NCBI GenBank assembly: GCA_030704615.1
Contig: CM060733.1
Location: 58,592,001-58,652,000 of the forward strand
Length of the DNA stretch: 60,000 nucleotides
Reading direction: 5' to 3'
DNA from: Takakia lepidozioides
Taxonomy: Eukaryota > Streptophyta > Takakiopsida > Takakiales > Takakiaceae
Shown piece after piece: positions 33,082-44,900 of this stretch (within the stretch, counting starts at the first letter, position 1; the number at the start of each line of letters is the position of its first letter). Position numbers and translations under genes: made by a program. The notes beneath the pieces are model-generated. The model saw nothing but the letters and a program-made list of their open reading frames with translations, was not told the DNA's origin and made no database searches.

Positions 33082-34249
33082 AGGCAGGGAGGATGAGGCA
33101 CAATGTCTTCTTAAGATAATGTCGAGCAGATTATGCAAGATTCAGCAGATTACAAGAAAACGCGGGGGCCCATGAGTAAGGCAGAGAGGATGTCCTCTGA
33201 ACAATATCCAAGCAATTCCTCTGATGCCGGGCCAGGCCCAGAAAGTTTTCATAGGACCCCTCGGCACATATGGACACTTGAATACAGACGGCCAAAACAT
33301 CTTACAGATTAGCACATGATTTAAAACAGAAGACGGATTAAACAACCTTCAACAGGTGGAAGGGTGTGTGGTCACAAAGCAATTGCAAGCAGTCTAGCAA
33401 GTACATTCTCTCTTTATCATCCCGCCCATGACGTTTATGTCTTATAAATTCTTCAATCTAGCATGTCTGAATGCATCTACTATTGTTGTATTTTTTGGCG
33501 TAAAAGAATTAACCCATGTTGTTGACTGTTGGATGCAGATTTGGGATGGTCTACTCGGACTGCTCTTTGATGTGAGTCGGCGACACTTCTTGACTATCCT
33601 CTTATATGGGATTCCCCCTGCAGGCAACTTTTGAAGCCTCATGTTCAGCTCTGCCATATTCAAATGGATTACAACCCCCACAAAGTGCATGCTGGGTAGA
33701 AAAGAAGCACGTAACATGTTTAGTAGGGCCATCTCCTGTCGCACTTACGTTTATGTTGATATTGAGGAGTAGCTCGTTAGTGGGTCAAATTCAGGGCTGA
33801 CAGGCCTATTCCTAAAGCTCTCCAAAGTATGACCTCTTGCACTCCTGCACTTTATATTGTCGAAGTGGCTATCACGGGAGATAAAATGGATGGTTGATTG
33901 AGTACATGGTCCCTTGCCAAAAGAAAGAATTGTTTCGTATGCCTAATGAGGTGTATACTTCTTTTCATTTTTATTTTCGAAGAAAATAAGTATGGCTTCT
34001 CCAAAACAAAAGAAGATAGAGAAGGGTTCACGGAGTGAAGAAATTATGTAAAGAAGGGCTATTAAGTAAAAGCTTTGGCCTACGATACATTGTGGAAACA
34101 AGTTCTTGAATGAGCAAGCATATCATGCTCCAAGACATGGTTGGATTCTCATCCTGCAAAAAGAACGAATTGTTCGTATGTCTCAGTTGAGGGTGTATAT
34201 ATATATATTTTTCCAAGTTTTTTAAGAAAATGAGTAAAGCTTTTTCAGG
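33082..34249. other. Intergenic with a degenerate duplicated segment
   Basis: Segments at about 33910-34020 and 34155-34262 share GAATTGTTTCGTATG..., GTGTATA... and ...AAAAGATAGAG in the same order. This points to an old local duplication with a period near 240 bp. No genes were recognised. Confidence 0.5.
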
Positions 34250-34990
34250 ACAAAAGATAGAGGGGTTGGCAGCTTATGGCCTTGGTCATATTCTAGAGGC
34301 ATCTGCTAACATCATAGGCCTAAGAGTCCCTAGATCCCTGACCCCTCCCCACAACATCAAAGCCTTTCTTTACGTTGATGACATAGTCCATGTCATTGCC
34401 TCAAGGTGAACTAGCCTAAATCCGTTGGTATCTTGTCCAAGCTCAAGAGTTCCTCTTTGGCAGCTCAAGAATTCTCCGTGGGGTCAAGACCTTGACCTTC
34501 TTTGGCTTCAGGTTGGCCAATCCTATGTTCTGCTAGGTCATCTTATTGGTCATGATTTAGATGATCAGCAGTGTTAATGCGCTCCCGTTGTTGCTAAATT
34601 GAAAAGAAAACTAGCTTACTGGAGCTCTCTAAGTTTAGCGATCACAGGTCGGGCTCTTGCTATTAATCAGGTTCTTTTGGCCTCCACTTGGTTTGTCGCT
34701 ACTATTTGGTCTCCTGGCTTTGTGGCTTATGAAATCCCTGGTCAGAAATTCCTTTGGGGTGCGACACAAACTTCTCCGAACCGAAGAGCCCTGGATTGTT
34801 GGGAGAAGATTGCTCAAAAGAAGAAGCATGGGGGGCTGGGCATTTTTAGACTCAAGCTCAGATCTATGTGCTTTTGGTCAAGTGGGTTTGTAGGTTCCTC
34901 ACCAGCATCTCATCTCCATGGAGCATGTTGGGTAGGCATCATCTTCTCAGCTCCAATCCCTCCACTTCTTCTCTCTGGTCCCCCTCATTT
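34250..34990 (+). pseudogene. L1-type LINE reverse transcriptase fragment
   Basis: FLYVDDIVHVIAS near 34367-34408 is the catalytic aspartate block of an L1-like RT, preceded by ASANIIGLRVPRS. Further on, KLAYWSSLSLAITGRALAIN and NRRALDCWEKIAQKKKHGGL (34599-34850) match the post-RT region of plant L1 ORF2. A stop follows VIAS and the frame changes before 34599. The right end is cut by the CACTA-like element at about 34992. Confidence 0.8.
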
Positions 34991-34991
34991 C

Positions 34992-35224
34992 TACTACAAC
35001 AAATAGGGGGGGTTTGCGACGCCAACCGCGCCCCCACGCCCTGCGCGGCGCTGAGCCCGCGGCGCCGACCCCGCAGCGGTTTTTTGCGACGCCCCGGTGT
35101 CGCAATCTCCCGCTGCGACACCATTACGACGCCCAACCGTCGTAAGGTGGCATGAAGGGGGAAAGAGGGCCCTCGCTGCGACGGATTTTTTTTTCTTGTG
35201 ACGCCCCGGCGTCGAAAATCCGGG

Positions 35225-35263
<39 letters not shown>

Positions 35264-35647
35264 GTGGCGACGCCTCGGCGTCGCAAAAACGTCACTAAGG
35301 GCGCCCCAGCGCCTCTGCGACGCCAGGGCGTTGCAATAACATCACCACAGTGGGAGTTTTTTTTTTTTTTTTTGGGGCTTTGCGGCCCTCAACAAAAACG
35401 TCGCTGGGGGCGTCCCGCGCTGGGACGCCCAACGTTGCGACGTCGGGGGGTCGCAACGGGGGGTCGCAACGGCGTCGCAACAGGGGGTCGCAATGGTGTT
35501 GTGGTCAGCTTAGGTCCACACAAGGACGTCGCTTGGGCCGCCTGGCGGTGGGGGGGTACAACAACGACGACGATGTTGGGGCTGGGGCTGGGCACTAAGG
35601 CTGTGGAGGTTGCAACTCCCCGACGTCACAAGAGAGATGTTGTAGTG
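34992..35647. mobile_element. CACTA-like non-autonomous element with GCGACGCC repeats
   Basis: The ends are ACTACAACAAAT (left) and, reversed, CACTACAACATCT (right), close to CACTA-type termini. The interior is packed with direct and inverted units such as GCGACGCC, GGCGTCGC and CCGGCGTCG, the dense subterminal GC-rich repeats known from En/Spm elements. It also holds a run of about 38 A (35224-35262) and a T run (35357-35372). No 3-bp target duplication is evident (TTC against AGC) and the first left base is T, not C. No transposase is encoded. Confidence 0.65.
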
Positions 35648-37969
35648 AGCGCACTTGGCAGACACAAGCTCAGTATGTGATCGCGAGAGATCATCTCGAC
35701 CTGAAGATGCTTTGATGGGACCTTCAATCAAAGAGAACTCCGTTCAGAATGAGGAAGGTTACCAATGACAAAAACTTTGCAATCTTGTTGCCGATTTTTC
35801 ATGAATGCCTAGCGCCTCAGACGAGGAGCGACCAGTTATGTCCCTTTGACTCATATTCCTTCGTGCACACCTTGTGTGGGTCTTTGCTCTTGGAAATCGA
35901 TCTGCCCACCGTTTTTGAGCTAGGCATGGTCTCGCCTTACAAACAATTCCTCCCTCAGGCGCATCACATTTTTCTTTACACTCACTCCTGATGCGGCGTT
36001 AGGCTATAGGCCCACACTCGATCTTTATTCAAAACCACCTACAGTGCGAACAATCAATGTAGCAGGAACTCGTACTTTGGTCGTGTACATGTGTCTCTCC
36101 ACAACAAATCTACAATCACCACGTTTGCCATCTACATGAGGGACTCCTTTCCTGTTGTATTGTTTGGTAAGTACCATGCTTAGCCAAGGTTTTACACAGA
36201 ATGACTGATGGTGGGAGGAGGAAGGGAGGAAAGAGAATCATCAAGCCGAGACAACCCATTGGAGGTCTGCAGATGGGAGGGTGGTTGTAGATTACGGTGT
36301 CATTTTTTTACGAGAGAAAGAATGTCGAAACCCATGTGGCGTGATGCGATGCATGTCTAGATGCATGTCTAGACGTGACGTCCAATAAAGCTGTTTTTTT
36401 TTCTTGTTGACGTGTGTCCTTTCATCCCCAAAAAAAAGAACAAGTGACATTCTCATTCTGTCTTATAAACCACTACCACCCTTTTTATTTTTGTCCTCCT
36501 CTGTAGTCACATTTTTGCCCTCTTCCACAGCCACCTTTTTCATGTTACAAACTTTATCACCCAAACCACCTTACAAAGAAAAAGTAATGAGATAGTGGGA
36601 TTTGGACACCAAGTCCCTAGAATATCAATGGAGTTCTCTATTGCTCAGCCAACAATAAACATTGTGAATGTTCCCTACAAAGTCTATCTTTACAAAGTAT
36701 GGTTACTTTTATGTACACAAGAAAATGGGCAGCATAGCCGGCTCCACACCTTCCCACCCACTCGGAATGGGGCGATATCCTACAGGTGGTCAGTAGGATT
36801 TGGCTCTTCGGTTACAAAATGTCTCCCTTCAATATGGCGACAAATGCCTCCTTCTTCCGGCCCCCCTTACGAATGGTGGACCGACTAAATCATCTTTTGG
36901 CGAAATCCTTGAATTTTTCAAGCTCTTTTTCCTTAGCATCTGTCTCCAGGACACACGCGAGGTCGAAATTTGGCGATTATTCGCCACTAAAAGAATGGCT
37001 GCCTATTGCAACTTACAATCGCGCGGTTTGTTTTGATTGCGCCGTCGGCAAAAACTCTACAAATAACAATAATATCTTAAAAGACAAAGTTGAGGTCTAG
37101 CAATATTTTTTTTTATTTTTTTTAAATAAATATTTTATGTGTGTGAATAAAGGGGAACGAAGCCCAAGATACATTGCAATAGGTGGAAAGACTCAGCTTC
37201 AACTTTAAAAAAAGAAAACAAACAAATGTCGCCCCGACCAACCTTTCCTTGGAGCCACATTTAGTTTAAAATGAAAAATGAAGTGGGGATCTAGCAATGG
37301 CCATACCCACCTTGGGTTAAACAAGAGTCTTTTTGTTTGTATATATTTTAGTGAATGTACTTGAGGTATCTTATCCCTCTAGCACATGGATGAGTCAGGC
37401 AATGGTGGGACCCTCCTTTCAAAGCAATGTTTAGTTTTTGAAGGGTACCTCAGACTTTCATTTTCAAGGGCTGTAATTTTGACAGCCATTTTTTGTTTTG
37501 GCGGCCATTCGGAGAGCATGCATGTAACATAAAACCTTTTTTTTGTACAATACACATGAAATGGAAGTCTTTTTCACATTCCACAAGTCCACATATGATA
37601 AAGATTATGAAGAAGGTTCACCTAGTTTCGTTTGCCTTTGGGTTGGCACAAGCGTATGTGTTTTACATTACACGAGTTATGTACATTACGTATAAGTCTA
37701 AAAACGTTTTTCCCCCCCCCCCCCCCCTAGAAAGGGTTAGTGGCCCTTGAAAAACGTTTTGTGCATTGTGTACGTTACATACATACTACACAATTTAAAA
37801 TATATTGAACTAGGTACTTTTTGGTACATTAAACTCGATCTTTGAGCCCTTTATATGTTATCTTTGGTACATTGACCCTCAGTTGACCTTCATGAATTTG
37901 CGAGAAGTTAAAGACCCAAACATGTTAGGCAACGGATTTTTATTTTATTTTTATTTGGTTTATTATTAT
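35648..37969. other. Intergenic, no gene recognised
   Basis: Open frames are under 105 codons and without known domains. A 43-bp segment (36959-37001) recurs at 40414-40456. A (C)15 run lies near 37712-37728. The stretch is otherwise unremarkable. Confidence 0.45.
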
Positions 37970-39890
37970 TTTTTTACAGAAAGGGGACAGCAGCCCTTGA
38001 ACTCATATTAATGAAAAAACGGCCAAGGCCAGGATACAAGGAGGAAAAAATAACCTCCGATGAGTGCCATGAGGCTGAAGTCGGAAGGCACTGCTTCAGA
38101 ACCTAAGACAAGGGAGATAAGAGCACAGAAACTGCCACATCCATAGCGCCAGGGATCTTGGACGATCTACTCAGCAATGATGCTATCAAAGGAAAGCTGC
38201 ACCTTAGATCTAGTTTTAGATCTAGCCTTCCTCAATGTTTCCAACACATTAGACTCATCCCCCTCTAGGGAAGAGAGCTTGGCACTATACACGCTGCCAA
38301 CTTGACGGGACCTCTTCGTTTCATTGCACCTTAGAGTCGGACTCTCTGGTACAGATGCGGCCACCTTTTCCCTAGGAGCAATCAAATTCAGCGAGGAGTT
38401 GCTTCCTTCTCCTTTGCCCACATCTCCCAAGAGCTTTCCCAAGGACCAACCATGCCTTTCGAGCCTCAGACATTATGTCTGAATGAGTCCTAAGCAAAAT
38501 TGACCTCACACAGCAAGATTTACCAGATAAGATCAGAGCACAACGAGCTTTCCAAACATTCCATAAGGTGTGTGCTCTAAGGGTTGCCCAAACAACACAA
38601 GAAGACCACATGGAGCCGTTTTTGAAATTCAAAAGCACCATAGAGGTGATATCTGGGGGAATAGGTTTCCAGTAGGAATACAAGTCTATAGCCCAGATAA
38701 CACTTGCCAAGGGGCAGAAAAGGAGACAGTGCTCCAATGTCTCAGGGACCTGCAAAGAACACATTGGACAAGCAGGCTGGGGACCTGACAAGCAAGACAG
38801 AACAGACAAAATGCGATTGACAAGCTTCCACAGAAAACCAGAGACCCTAGCCGCTCTGTCTTTTTGCCAAACATCCTTCCAAACACACTTCCGATTGGCA
38901 GGGCAGTCCGCTAAATCGGACCACTTGAGAGACCATTTGTGGTCCATAGAATTCACCGAATTGAGCAAGGCATAACCCATCCTAACCTTATAAGCGAAGA
39001 AGGGTGAATGTTTCTTATCCCTCCAGAACCATTCCCCGGGGTCAAATTGGAGCAAATAAAAACCAGAAAAGGTAAGGGTTTGCGTGTCCCCCATTATCCA
39101 CTCTTGGACTAATGGTGCCTGTGACCAAGCAAATATAACGGATTGCGAAGAGAGAGTCTTCTTGCCAGGATGCCCGAGATGGAGTATGCAAAGAACCCCA
39201 GGGAGATGTACATAAATTCCAACCATGGAGGAATGAATTCTTGCGATTCTGAGCGAAAAACGACAAACTTTTGACCATTGGATTCAACACCGAGCTAGAC
39301 AGGGCAGGCTCGGTTTGCAGGAAGTGAGATAAGTGAAACCAGGAGGGCGGGAGATCTTGGGTTATGGAACCCCACCCAACAATGGTCCTTTGAGCTGAAG
39401 CCTGGGGGGGTCATTCCCCGTATTTTCAAAACCACGTGAGAACAATTATAGTGTGTAGTTTATTTTTTTGAGGTAAAACTTAGAATTTTTTTACTTAGAA
39501 AATATTGTAGGCAATATCCTTTCACCCAATTTTCTTAAAAAGAGGTTCACAAAAATCCAGAATTTTACTTAAAAAGTTAATGTAATAAATGGTTTTATTT
39601 GCACACCAAGCCCTCCAAATTGACTGCCATGCAAGACAGGGAGGCGGTTGGAGGAGTCCCCTTGAACCAACCATCGCAGGGAGGGGGACCAGAATCTTGA
39701 AGTAGAAGGGCAAGCATTACAAATGTGATGGTGAACTATCAAGCTCCAAGGGGAAGAGACTTGTTTGAAAATTTTGGGAACCCATTTAGCCAACAAAGCA
39801 CAAATTTGAGTATCATATTTCTTCTTTTGAGTGATTTGTTTCCAGCTCACCAGGGCCCTACGGTTTTGGGTAACAGAATATGCTCCCAAA
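37970..39890 (-). pseudogene. L1-type LINE ORF2 3' portion
   Basis: A 284-codon minus-strand frame (39226-38372) carries the zf-RVT segment of plant L1 ORF2: KCVWKDVWQKDRAARVSGFL, CPMCSLQVPETLEHCLLFCP, VIWAID and VWATLRAHTLWNVWKAR. The upstream part of the same ORF lies at 39889-39569 (QNRRALVSWKQITQKKK) and a C-terminal tail at 38442-38167 in another frame. The 3' end carries ATCCTGGCCTTGGCCGTTTT and ends in an A-run on the minus strand near 37975, as expected for poly(A)-tailed L1. It is 5'-truncated and frameshifted. Confidence 0.85.
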
Positions 39891-39984
39891 TGAAGTTTCT
39901 AACCAAGGATTTGATTTTTTTAATGGTGCTTGCCCCCGGATTCTAAAATAAAAATAAAATTTAATTTTTTAATTAAAAAAAAAA

Positions 39985-40195
39985 AGGGAAACACCTGGGA
40001 GCGACAGCTCACAAATCAGGCCCCATGATAGAGAGAGGAGAAAATAACCTCTCAGTAACCTTGCCGTAAGGCTTTCAGATGCGACACCGCGCATGGAAGG
40101 GGGAGAAGAGCGCACCACACCCGTCAAGTAGCAGGGTTGACCCCAGGGTCATCCGGATGGCACTCAGTGCACTTTACCAACTGAGCTACTGACTG
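39985..40195 (-). mobile_element. tRNA-derived SINE-like element
   Basis: The minus strand from about 40193 starts like a tRNA. Box A TAGCTCAGTTGG (40188-40177) and a box-B-like GGTCAACCC (40142-40134) have tRNA spacing. The ends GTCAGTA and TACTTGAC can pair as an acceptor stem (40193 with 40123). The anticodon arm is degenerate, so it is not a working tRNA. An unrelated body follows, ending in a T-rich tail near 39985 (CCCTTTTTTTTTTT). This arrangement is that of an RNA polymerase III SINE. Confidence 0.6.
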
Positions 40196-40413
40196 TTGGT
40201 TCCAAATTGAGGATCAAAACCAATGCGGATTTTTCTACTGCGTTTTGCAAGAAATAGCCATATATTCTGTTCATCCATGGAAATTTGGATATAGTCGTCC
40301 TCCTATGTACTTTCATCCATTGATATCATAATTTGTTCTCTATTTGGAGAAGTTTGGCGATTTCATCCATGTAAAACAGGGAATTTATGACAGAATATTC
40401 TATATTATTTCTT

Positions 40414-40456
40414 GAGGTCGAAATTTGGCGATTATTCGCCACTAAGAGAATGGCTG
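40414..40456 (+). repeat. 43-bp segment duplicated at 36959-37001
   Basis: GAGGTCGAAATTTGGCGATT and the following 23 bases occur at both places with one mismatch. In the + frame it reads VEIWRLFATKRMA. The right copy has an AG before it and AGGAG|GT soon after, so it resembles a small exon. The parent gene is unknown. Confidence 0.6.
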
Positions 40457-40734
40457 ATGCCAGGAGGTCTTGAAACGAGTGTTTGCTGGCCTCACGCCTC
40501 ACAAAGTTCTCACTGTCCGGGCCTTACACCAACCCATACACATTTATAACTCCATATCTGTTGGATGCACTTGGGATGGGGGAAAACTAACTACATGATA
40601 ACCACTAACACATTTCGTCAGTGGTAAGCATTTAAAAAATTTAGACAGTAAGACTTCAGATATTATAACCTCCGGCATGTCAAATCTTCCCAAGACTGAC
40701 ATGGAACTGAAGGCAGTATAGCTCCAGTCGAGGT

Positions 40735-41060
40735 GGCATTGGGTTTGGGAGGGAGTGTAACCTCCATTGGGGGTTACATCAGATTACACGGCAGGGAGTG
40801 TAACTTCACTTGGGGTTACACTGGGTTACACGAAAGGAGTGTAACTCCACTTGGCGTTACGCCAGGTTACATGGAAGGGAGTGTAACTCTACTGAGTGCA
40901 CTCACGCTTGGTCTTGAAATTTGACAAGTCCAAATTTGGCTAAGTACAAAATGGACTGAGAAGAGTTACACAAGACACAAGGTGACACCACCCAGAGTTA
41001 CACTAGCTGGAGTTACATAGATCTGGGGTTACATTAGCTGGGGTTACAATAGCCGCCCAT
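40735..41060. repeat. TTACAC palindromic repeat array, copy 2
   Basis: Units such as GTGTAACTTCACTTGGGGTT with flanking GTGTAAC...GTTACAC arms recur at about 45-bp spacing (40757, 40797, 40838, 40880), and further AGTTACA/GGTTACA units lie at 40960-41055. An adjacent segment (AAGTCCAAATTTGGCTAAGT) matches, inverted, the region next to the first cluster at 830-1010. Confidence 0.75.
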
Positions 41061-41979
41061 GAAAAATCAAACCCATCACCTATACTGCCATCACCTTACC
41101 AATATGCGTGCTGCCTAACAACCTTTTGCATATTAAAGCACTAGGGCTATCCTTTCCTCCGCACTACTAGTGACGACTTCTGAGAACAATACTCAAATTT
41201 TACAAAAAATTCAACGTTTGTTTCATTTGATTTTTATTTTCAAAAATTTATTTTGAGGGGGACCGTAATGGATGGAAAATCCCTCCAGTCAGATGTTGAG
41301 GCCCTTTCCATGGGCACATAGGGCCTGCCCTAAATGGGGGCACCTGTTGCCAAAACATGCATACACCCCATGAAGTAGACTACAACAGGGGCTCTGTACC
41401 TTTGACCCGACAGAGGTAGCAAATTTAGTTTGGAAAAAATAAGAAGTGCTGCTAATTCAACATCAAAGTAATGTCCAAGGGCCGGAGCTGTAAATTACAG
41501 AAGATCATGTAGCTTACTTACATTTAGCTCATGCACGACTGAGTGGTAATCTAGCCTACAAATGCGTCCCAATTTCAGCAAATAAATGGTTTGAGAATCC
41601 TTTACATAGCCACAACTTGCTCCCAACCTTTTCCTGTATCTAAATCCGTTGCTGTCAATACTTCTCCTGTCATGTGTGAAAAGCCTTTCTATGAAGTGAC
41701 AAACTGCCAAAAAGTTGGGCTCATGGAAAGAGTGCCGACTAGCAATGCATGAAAGCATAATTCCCCCCACACTATGGTATGTACTCTTCACATTCTACAA
41801 ACAATTACACTTTTATTACCCTTCGATACTCCTCCCACACCTTCAGGCCTTCAGATATGAACTTGATGCCTTCCACTTGGTTGCCAAATCAAACCTCTCA
41901 GGTAAGGAGGATTGAGTTGGTTTCAAGGGTTTCAAGCTCTGATAGCAAAGCTCTTGTCATGCACAAGCTTGTGGTCTGC
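41061..41979. other. 3' flank of the ABC transporter gene
   Basis: It contains the transporter's 3' untranslated region on the minus strand. No other gene was recognised. A 98-codon minus frame at 41495-41791 has no known motif. Confidence 0.4.
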
Positions 41980-44900
41980 TCAACGCCTCACGAAATTGAA
42001 ATTCTTGATGGAATAGGCAAAAACAAAGGCAAAGAGAGATGGGAAAATGATAAGCATTGCGGCTACCACTCCAAGGAAGCTGTGGTGGAAGCCAAAGTGA
42101 TCAGCTATGTAGTCCTTGACCAATATATTACTGGCAAAATTATTCTTAACGAAGGTCTTGTCTACATCCCCAAACTGGGATGCAATGAGGCCGTAGAGGG
42201 TCCAATGGACGGGACATGCCCAGGTATACCACCTCCACCATATTGGAATTCTCTGCATAGGCCACCCAGCCAGCCCAACTCAGCACAGGATAGAGGGAGA
42301 CAGGAAAGGAAGGAAAGGAAGGAACTTAATGATGTCCTCACGAAGCTCCAAGAGCTTATGGGACAAAAGAAGCGAGGTACAAGAAGGAAGGTAAGGGGCA
42401 ACTGAAGAGAAAGAAACTGGAGAAATAGAAGTAACAGAGAAATGGAATGAAATGAAATGGTACTTATATTGTCCGCGGGAAGCTCAAAGAGCTTATGGGA
42501 CAAAGGAAAGCATGAAACAAGAAAGAGAGTGGGGCCCTCCAAAAGCAGCCTGAAAACTTTTGTCTAAGAGTGGACACCTCATGCAGATAGGCTGCAAAGT
42601 GTTTCTGATCCTCGTGATGGGACACCTCTGTGAGAGATTGGCTATCTTAGAACAGACATTAGTATCTTCCACACATCTCCTAGTAGAAAGGACAGTGAAA
42701 TGAAATGAAATCGTACTTTATAACGTCCGCGGAAAGCTCAAAGAGCTTTGGGACAAAATGGAGAAAACATGAGAGAGGAGACAAAACCAGAGCCCAAAAA
42801 AAAAGAAAAAAAGAGCCCAAAAGCAACTACTGCTCAAGGGATTGTCTAAGGGTCAAGGCCTTGTGCAGGTAAGCTGCCAAGCATTTCTGATCCTCATAGT
42901 GGAAGACTTGAGTGAGAGATTGAGTCCAGCGGAATAGACAGTGGAATCTCCCACGGATCTCATAATATAGAGGGCAGTGTTCTTCAGTTTTTCCTGGTTG
43001 TGCCCGGTGCAAGCTGGGCATAGGCGGTCCTCCCGTTGCAGGTTTTCCCATCTGCCAGTTCCATAGATTGTGGGAGCCCACCCTGAACCCCAATGCCCTC
43101 AGGAGGGAAGGAGATAAAGGTGCTGAAAGGTAATTGGGCCGCAAGATTCTATCATCACGGAGAACCAAGAATGTATCTCGATAGAAATGGAGGTTTATTG
43201 TGAGGTGGGGCAGCTTCCAAATTCTCCTCACATGTAGTTCCATAAGTTCCCTTCTAAAGAAAGACAAAACTTTCTAATGTTCACAGTGGACCATGAGGAT
43301 TGTACTCCTAAGACATTTGCCGCAGCCTTGTGGCCATAGACACACTACCTCTGTGAGGGTCTCACTCCAGTCGTGAGACTTAAGAGGGCCATGAGGGACA
43401 GAGAGAAATGAAATGGTACTTTATAAGAGCGAAAGAAAGGAACTTTAGAACATCCACAGGGACAAGGGGAAAGAGAAAGCAGGACAAGAAAAGTAGGCCC
43501 CCCAACAATAAGTTTAATAGGAATGAAAGCAAGAGAGATGAAGCCAAAGCCTCGTAGCCACAGAACCTGCACACCCAGATTGGAGAGCAACTGGAATCTG
43601 TCACCGAAGTACTGTACAGAGATGTACAAGGCTGAACAAAATCGAGTGACTTACCGGCCTGGGGATTATAAATCCGGAGAAGAGATTCCAAATAGAGTAG
43701 AATCCGGAAGCCGTGATAGCTGCAATTTGGTGGTTTGGGGTGAGGGCGACCGCCATCATCCCATAATATGTGAAGTAGAGAAAAGTGGTGAACATGATGA
43801 ACACATACCACATAAACTTAGCACCTGTCCATTGAAAGTTTATCATGGAGTACGTGATGAACGCATAAAGGATAGTCTGGACGAATACATAGGGCATCTC
43901 AATCAGAACCTGTGAGACAAACTGCAGAAGTCAGAAGATGAATAAGAGTAATTAAGAAATTATCAAACCCCAAATGTCACTTGGCCTAATGCAGGTAAAC
44001 TGCTAAAACCACTTTGGGTCCTACTAGCCGAGAGAGAAGTGAGTGGAAATGGAGAGGGTGGGTGTTCGTGTTGGGGGGGGTCCTCTGCTGTCATTCTTTC
44101 CAAGTCCTAGGGAAATCATCATGAGAAAATAAAGCCAGCTTAACACAGTTTCTCCTTATTGCAATTTGGTAGGAAAATCATGGATTCAAACTGATAGGAG
44201 GTACCTGAGACATGGCATAAGGTAGGGCTGAATACATTCTAGCGGCCCTCTCCCGGTAAAACACAGTACGCTCTATTGAAATCAGAGGTTGCACTGCACC
44301 ACAGTTGTTGGTCCCAAGGAACAAAGTTGCCCCATACATGGCTCCCATGACACTGAACAATTTTGCCTGATCAGTTCTGCACCCCACAGACACACGAATC
44401 TGAGGTGAGGTCAAATTGACTTCCTTCTTGGCAAGCAGTGGATCCATCCTGCACAAACATATTTATTAAACTGTGTTTAAACTAAACCTGGAATGATTAG
44501 AACAGTTATTACCATTGTTCCCCAATTACCCTAACATGACAAGGACCACAACCTTGAGATGAAGCCAATTGCAGGCAAGGAACCCACACAGTCTGCTTGA
44601 CCAGGCAAAGAGGAAAAGGCAATAGCATAACCACCTACCCTTTCTGGCCAAAGTCCCAGAAAATTGTGCCAAACAAGATAGCAGCTCCGATGGTGAAGAT
44701 ATATCGAACCCCATTATAGTCGGGGTTGCGAAAATACGTCTTACTCATTTTCCAAGTGCATGACTTCAACTGTTGAAATGCAGGCTGTGCATACTGCGTG
44801 GGAAAATATAGGTCTTTGGATCCTGGAAGTGGGCTGCTAAGCTCCTTCACAAGTGCCCTATTTTGTCTGCACCACAAAGAAGTATCAGTTAGCATCAGGT

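Noticed and set aside
34939-35680. Arg/Gly/Lys-rich ORFs across the CACTA-like element
   Set aside because: They are translations of simple GCGACG repeats and a poly(A) run, not proteins.
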